This document shows positions 61,107 through 64,000 of a stretch of DNA of 64,000 bases, one piece after another (position 1 is the first letter of the stretch; every line of letters begins with the position of its first letter). The position numbers were made by a program, and so were the translations under genes. The notes beneath the pieces were generated by a model. It was not told the DNA's origin. It did not search any database and worked only from the letters and a program-made list of their open reading frames with translations. This DNA comes from Longispora albida DSM 44784 (GTDB lineage Bacteria; Actinomycetota; Actinomycetes; Mycobacteriales; Micromonosporaceae), in assembly GCF_000379825.1 (NCBI RefSeq), contig NZ_KB903825.1, forward strand, positions 186,001 through 250,000, given 5' to 3'.

Positions 61107-61621
61107 ATAGTGACTGTAGGGCCGCCGTGCCGGAAGTAGAGCAGGTATGGCGGAACCTCATCGGTCGGCCCGCCGCTCCGGACCCAGCCGTGCCGCTCGT
61201 ACCACCGGGCCGCCCGCGTGTTCTCCTCCGCCACCATCAGGAACTGCTTCCCGTACCCGAGGCCTTCGAGGAGAGCCACCCCGGCGGCGAGCAGGTCAGT
61301 ACCGACGCCGGCGCCCTGGTGCGCGGGGTCGACGTGCAGGGCGTAGAGGTCACCGACCTCCGGGTCCCTGCCGGGTCCGACGTAGACGAAGCCTGCGACG
61401 GTGCCGGCGAGTTCCCCGACCAGCATGGTGTGGGTGCCGGCCTCCTTCTCCCAGCGTTCCGTCCAGGCCACCGTCCGAAGCTCCGGCGTCATCACGGCGA
61501 GCTTGTCAGCGGGGAAGATCTCCGCGTACGCCTCGCTGCGGGCGCGCGCGTCGATGGCCCCGATGGCGGGAAGATCCGCTGGGGTGGCTTTCCGGACACG
61601 GCAGTACAACGGGATAGGCAT
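61103..61621 (-). CDS. GNAT family N-acetyltransferase
   Basis: 172 residues. GNAT core: LYALHVDPAHQGAGVGTDLL is the acetyl-CoA loop and NTRAARWYERHGWVRSGG the C-terminal motif. The start MPIPLYCRVRKATPADLPAI is typical. The substrate is unknown. It is coupled to capA (ATGA). A MITE-like element begins only 13 bp upstream of the ATG, so the gene's native promoter is displaced or supplied by the element. Confidence 0.9.
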   Translation of the reverse strand: MPIPLYCRVRKATPADLPAIGAIDARARSEAYAEIFPADKLAVMTPELRTVAWTERWEKEAGTHTMLVGELAGTVAGFVYVGPGRDPEVGDLYALHVDPAHQGAGVGTDLLAAGVALLEGLGYGKQFLMVAEENTRAARWYERHGWVRSGGPTDEVPPYLLYFRHGGPTVTM

Positions 61622-61634
61622 CGGGGCAGCCTAA

Positions 61635-61797
61635 GAGGTCCTAACTCAATGACTGGCGGCGCTCTGGCGGCTCCAGAAGACGACCGGACTGCGCAGAATT
61701 CGAGGGCGGATACAACACCGGTATCCGCCCTCGAATTCTGCTTGCCGCTCGCCTCCTGGACCTCGCCATAGCACCACCGCCATTAAGTTAGGACCTC
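61635..61797. mobile_element. 163-bp MITE-like element with TAA target duplication
   Basis: Terminal inverted repeats GAGGTCCTAACTCAATG (left) and GAGGTCCTAACTTAATG (right, reverse complement) differ at one of 17 positions. They are flanked directly by TAA at 61632-61634 and 61798-61800, consistent with a 3-bp target duplication as used by IS5-type transposases. The interior has a perfect 20-bp hairpin (61694-61713 with 61721-61740, 7-nt loop) and no coding frame. The element is too short to encode a transposase. Confidence 0.82.
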
Positions 61798-61894
61798 TAA
61801 GCCGGGGAAGCGCGTGCCGCTGCCCCGTCGCCGGGGACCTCAGCTGGCAGCCAGGGGGCCCGGCGGCCGGGGCGCTGGTGGGATCGGGGGCGGT

Positions 61895-61922
61895 GGCAGC
61901 AGGTACACAATGAGGGTTTAGA
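61895..61922 (+). repeat. short dispersed repeat, copy 3 (GGCAGCAGGTAC family)
   Basis: GGCAGCAGGTACACAATGAGG followed by GTTTAGA covering the stop of the minus-strand TSUP gene. It shares the first 12 bases with copies at 6976 and 37297 and the GGGTTTAGA end with 37297. The rest of the 61798-61894 gap shows nothing further. Confidence 0.35.
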
Positions 61923-62676
61923 CGAAGATCAGCTTCAGGACGAGCGCACCCACGACGACCATCAGCACGATCCGGACGAAGCCGGCGCCGCGCCGGATCG
62001 CCGTCCTGGCACCGAGCCGCGCGCCGATGACGTTGCAGGCGGCCATGCCCAGGCCGAGCTTCCAGTCGACGTGGCCCTGCGGGACGAAGACCAGCAGCGC
62101 GCCGAGGTTGGTGCCCGCGTTGATCACCTTGGCCATCGCGGAACCCTGGAGGAAGTCCGTGCCGAGGATCGTGGTGAAGGCGATGATCAGGAAGGTGCCG
62201 GTGCCCGGCCCGACCAGGCCGTCGTAGGTGGCGATCGCCAGGCCCGCGACGGCGATCGCGAGGATCCGGCGGGTCGGCGTGTCCCGCTCCGGCCGGACGA
62301 CCAGGCCGACGTTCGGCTTGAAGGTCACGAAGACCGCGACGGCGATCAGCGCGGCGAGGATGATCGGCCGCAGCGCGCCGGAGGACATCGCGCCCGCCAG
62401 GGCGGCTCCGGCCGCCGAGCCGGCGACAGCCAGCGCCGCCGCGGGCCAGACCACCCGTTTGTCCACCTTGGTGGATCGCAGATAGGTGACTGCCGCCGTC
62501 ACCGTCCCCGCGATGGAAGACATCTTGTTGGTACCGAGGGCGGTGGCCACCGGCATGCCCGGCGCAGCGAGCAGCAGCGCGGGGAGCTGGAGCAGGCCAC
62601 CACCGCCGACGACCGCGTCGACCCAGCCCGCCGCCCCCGCCGCGATGAGCAAGATCACGACTGGCCAGAAGTCCAT
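61918..62676 (-). CDS. TSUP (TauE/SafE) family membrane transporter
   Basis: 252 residues from ATG 62676. About eight membrane helices. Family motifs: WVDAVVGGGGLLQLPALLL, LGTNKMSSIAGTVTAAVTYL (helix II) and YDGLVGPGTGTFLIIAFTTI with the repeated TNLGALLVFVPQGHVDWKLG. TSUP proteins export or import sulfite, sulfoacetate, taurine-related or other organic anions. The substrate is unknown. Divergent from the ABC gene at 62797. Confidence 0.92.
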   Translation of the reverse strand: MDFWPVVILLIAAGAAGWVDAVVGGGGLLQLPALLLAAPGMPVATALGTNKMSSIAGTVTAAVTYLRSTKVDKRVVWPAAALAVAGSAAGAALAGAMSSGALRPIILAALIAVAVFVTFKPNVGLVVRPERDTPTRRILAIAVAGLAIATYDGLVGPGTGTFLIIAFTTILGTDFLQGSAMAKVINAGTNLGALLVFVPQGHVDWKLGLGMAACNVIGARLGARTAIRRGAGFVRIVLMVVVGALVLKLIFV

Positions 62677-62796
62677 AACAGCCGCGATCCTGCCCCTATC
62701 CACGGCGCTGAAACCAGCTCATGTCGTGCGGATCACCTTGCGGGAATCCGAAAGCCGATAGCATGTGGGTCTCATTGACGCGCCGAGGGGCGGACT

Positions 62797-63795
62797 GTGA
62801 TCAGGTTCGAGAATGTGACGAAGCGCTTCCCGGACGGCACACTCGCACTCGACGGGCTGAACCTCGACATTCCGGACGGCAAGATCACGGTGCTCGTCGG
62901 GGCCTCCGGCTGCGGCAAGACCACCACCCTCCGCATGATCAACCGGATGATCGAGCCGACCGGCGGCCGCGTGCTCATCGACGGCCTGGACGTCCGCGAG
63001 TCCGACCCGCCACGGCTCCGCCGGGGCATCGGGTACGTGATCCAGCAGGCGGGCCTCTTCCCGCACCGTACCGTCGCCGCGAACGTCGCCACCGTCCCCC
63101 GCCTGCTCGGCTGGGCCCGGCCGAAGGCGAAGCAGCGCGCCCTGGAGCTGCTGGAGCTGGTCGGCCTCCCCGCCTCGTACGCCACGCGGTATCCGCACCA
63201 GCTCTCCGGCGGCCAGCAGCAGCGCGTCGGCGTGGCCCGCGCCCTGGCGGCCGACCCGCCGATCCTGCTCATGGACGAGCCGTTCAGCGCCGTCGACCCG
63301 ATCGTGCGCGCGTCCCTCCAGGACGAGCTGCTCCGGCTCCAGTCCGAGCTGCGCAAGACGATCGTGTTCGTGACCCACGACGTCGACGAGGCGATCCGGC
63401 TCGGTGACCTGGTCGGGGTGTTCCGCCCGGGTGGCGGCCTGGTGCAGTTCGACACTCCCGCGCGGCTCCTGGCCCAGCCCGCCGACGACTATGTGGACGG
63501 ATTCCTCGGCAACGACCGTGGCCTCCGCAGGCTCGCCACCCTCCCGGCCACCGCCCTGACACCGTCCGCTGTGGACCGTGCGGCCGGCTGGGAGCTGTCC
63601 TGGCCGGAGGGCTGGATCGGGCCGGACGGCCAGAAGGTGCCGATCGGCCGCACCTTCGACCCGGCAGCCGACTCGATGCGCTCCGCGCTGGACTGCGCGG
63701 TCCTCTCCCCCGCCGGGCTGGCCGTCGCCGCCAGGGACGGCACGCTGCTCGGCACGGTCAGCCAGGCCGAGATCCTGGCGGCGGTCCACGCATGA
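62797..63795 (+). CDS. osmoprotectant ABC transporter ATP-binding protein (OpuCA-like)
   Basis: 332 residues from GTG 62797. Walker A GASGCGKTTTLRMINRM, Q-loop YVIQQAGLFPHRTVAANVA, signature HQLSGGQQQRVGVARAL, Walker B ILLMDEPFSAVDPIVR and switch FVTHDVDEAIRLGD. The C-terminal ~80 residues are a regulatory tail, as in OpuCA/ProV-type proteins that respond to ionic strength. It energises uptake of glycine betaine, carnitine or choline by family. The start of the permease overlaps its stop (ATGA). Confidence 0.93.
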   Translation: MIRFENVTKRFPDGTLALDGLNLDIPDGKITVLVGASGCGKTTTLRMINRMIEPTGGRVLIDGLDVRESDPPRLRRGIGYVIQQAGLFPHRTVAANVATVPRLLGWARPKAKQRALELLELVGLPASYATRYPHQLSGGQQQRVGVARALAADPPILLMDEPFSAVDPIVRASLQDELLRLQSELRKTIVFVTHDVDEAIRLGDLVGVFRPGGGLVQFDTPARLLAQPADDYVDGFLGNDRGLRRLATLPATALTPSAVDRAAGWELSWPEGWIGPDGQKVPIGRTFDPAADSMRSALDCAVLSPAGLAVAARDGTLLGTVSQAEILAAVHA

Positions 63796-64000
63796 ACTGG
63801 CAGTGGGTCCGCGACCACATCCCCGACTTCGCCGACAAGCTCGGCCTCCACACGTACCTGTCGGTCATGCCGGTCCTCTACGGCCTGCTCATCGCCATCC
63901 CGCTCGGCGTGGCGTGCGCGCGCTGGCCGAGGCTGTACCCGCCGGTCACCGGCCTGACCAGCACCCTGTACGCGCTGCCGTCCGTCGCGCTGTTCATGCT
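63792..64000 (+). CDS. osmoprotectant ABC transporter permease (3' end outside the window)
   Basis: 69 residues visible, running off the right edge. The start MNWQWVRDHIPDFADKLGLH and first helices (LSVMPVLYGLLIAIPLGVAC, LTSTLYALPSVALFM) are typical of OpuCB/ProW permeases. It starts at ATGA with the ATPase stop, so the two are translated together. Further permease and substrate-binding genes would be expected to the right. Confidence 0.88.
   Translation, partial: MNWQWVRDHIPDFADKLGLHTYLSVMPVLYGLLIAIPLGVACARWPRLYPPVTGLTSTLYALPSVALFM

Noticed and set aside
1-64000. CRISPR arrays, tRNA or rRNA genes
   Set aside because: No regularly spaced direct repeats and no cloverleaf or rRNA signature was seen in any intergenic gap.

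Overview
The window comes from a very GC-rich actinomycete chromosome. The signs are strong GC bias at third codon positions, frequent GTG and TTG starts, ergothioneine genes, a LysX-type lysyl-tRNA synthetase fusion, a CmtR-like regulator, a snapalysin and many secreted beta-propeller and protease genes. Gene content fits Micromonosporales or a related order, but I cannot name the genus. I see no rRNA, tRNA, CRISPR array or intact prophage. The only mobile-element trace is one short MITE-like element.

Layout. 1-3504 (minus strand) is the promoter-proximal end of an extracellular contractile injection system (eCIS) operon: sheath, tube, tail assembly protein, DUF6760 protein, then a proline/VQR-rich eCIS protein that runs off the left edge. 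3640-6926 holds an alpha/beta hydrolase, a membrane-anchored beta-propeller and a phytase. 7126-10125 is egtBCD (ergothioneine). 10141-14397 holds an F420-reductase-like protein, a VOC protein, a large secreted propeller and an acetyltransferase. 14596-19055 is the most interesting locus: a 1178-residue eCIS-type cargo protein with an HNH nuclease-like C terminus, translationally coupled to a WD40 propeller. 19108-22868 holds an ArsC-like protein, an ACT protein, a PLP lyase and a secreted subtilisin. 23045-27305 is an end-joining and alkylation-damage block (split LigD, Ku, AidB-like). 27319-33200 is an accessory stretch framed by three copies of a structured repeat, with a drug exporter and its regulator, a secreted M23 peptidase, a truncated permease and an acetyltransferase. 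33305-35088 is RtcB2-PrfH. 35279-41046 holds a threonine aldolase, an AlkZ-like glycosylase, an orphan type II thioesterase, cell-surface and lectin-like proteins and a secreted HNH nuclease. 41130-45271 is a metal efflux operon with its sensor, OsmC, DUF1028, GNAT and MOSC genes. 45467-47219 holds two secreted proteases. 47356-51564 holds ung, xthA and a fused secDF. 51731-58152 holds GNAT, an HflX-N-like protein, small proteins, lysX and a DUF2786 protein. 58162-64000 holds a leucine-rich-repeat protein, CapA, GNAT, a MITE, a TSUP transporter and the start of an osmoprotectant ABC transporter.

Themes. DNA and RNA repair is over-represented (Ku/LigD, AidB, AlkZ, Ung, XthA, RtcB2-PrfH). The injection-system genes and the cargo-like gene about 11 kb away probably belong to one system. 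Several intergenic regions carry long hairpins. One family, present in three copies, shows compensatory changes, which argues for selection on RNA structure.
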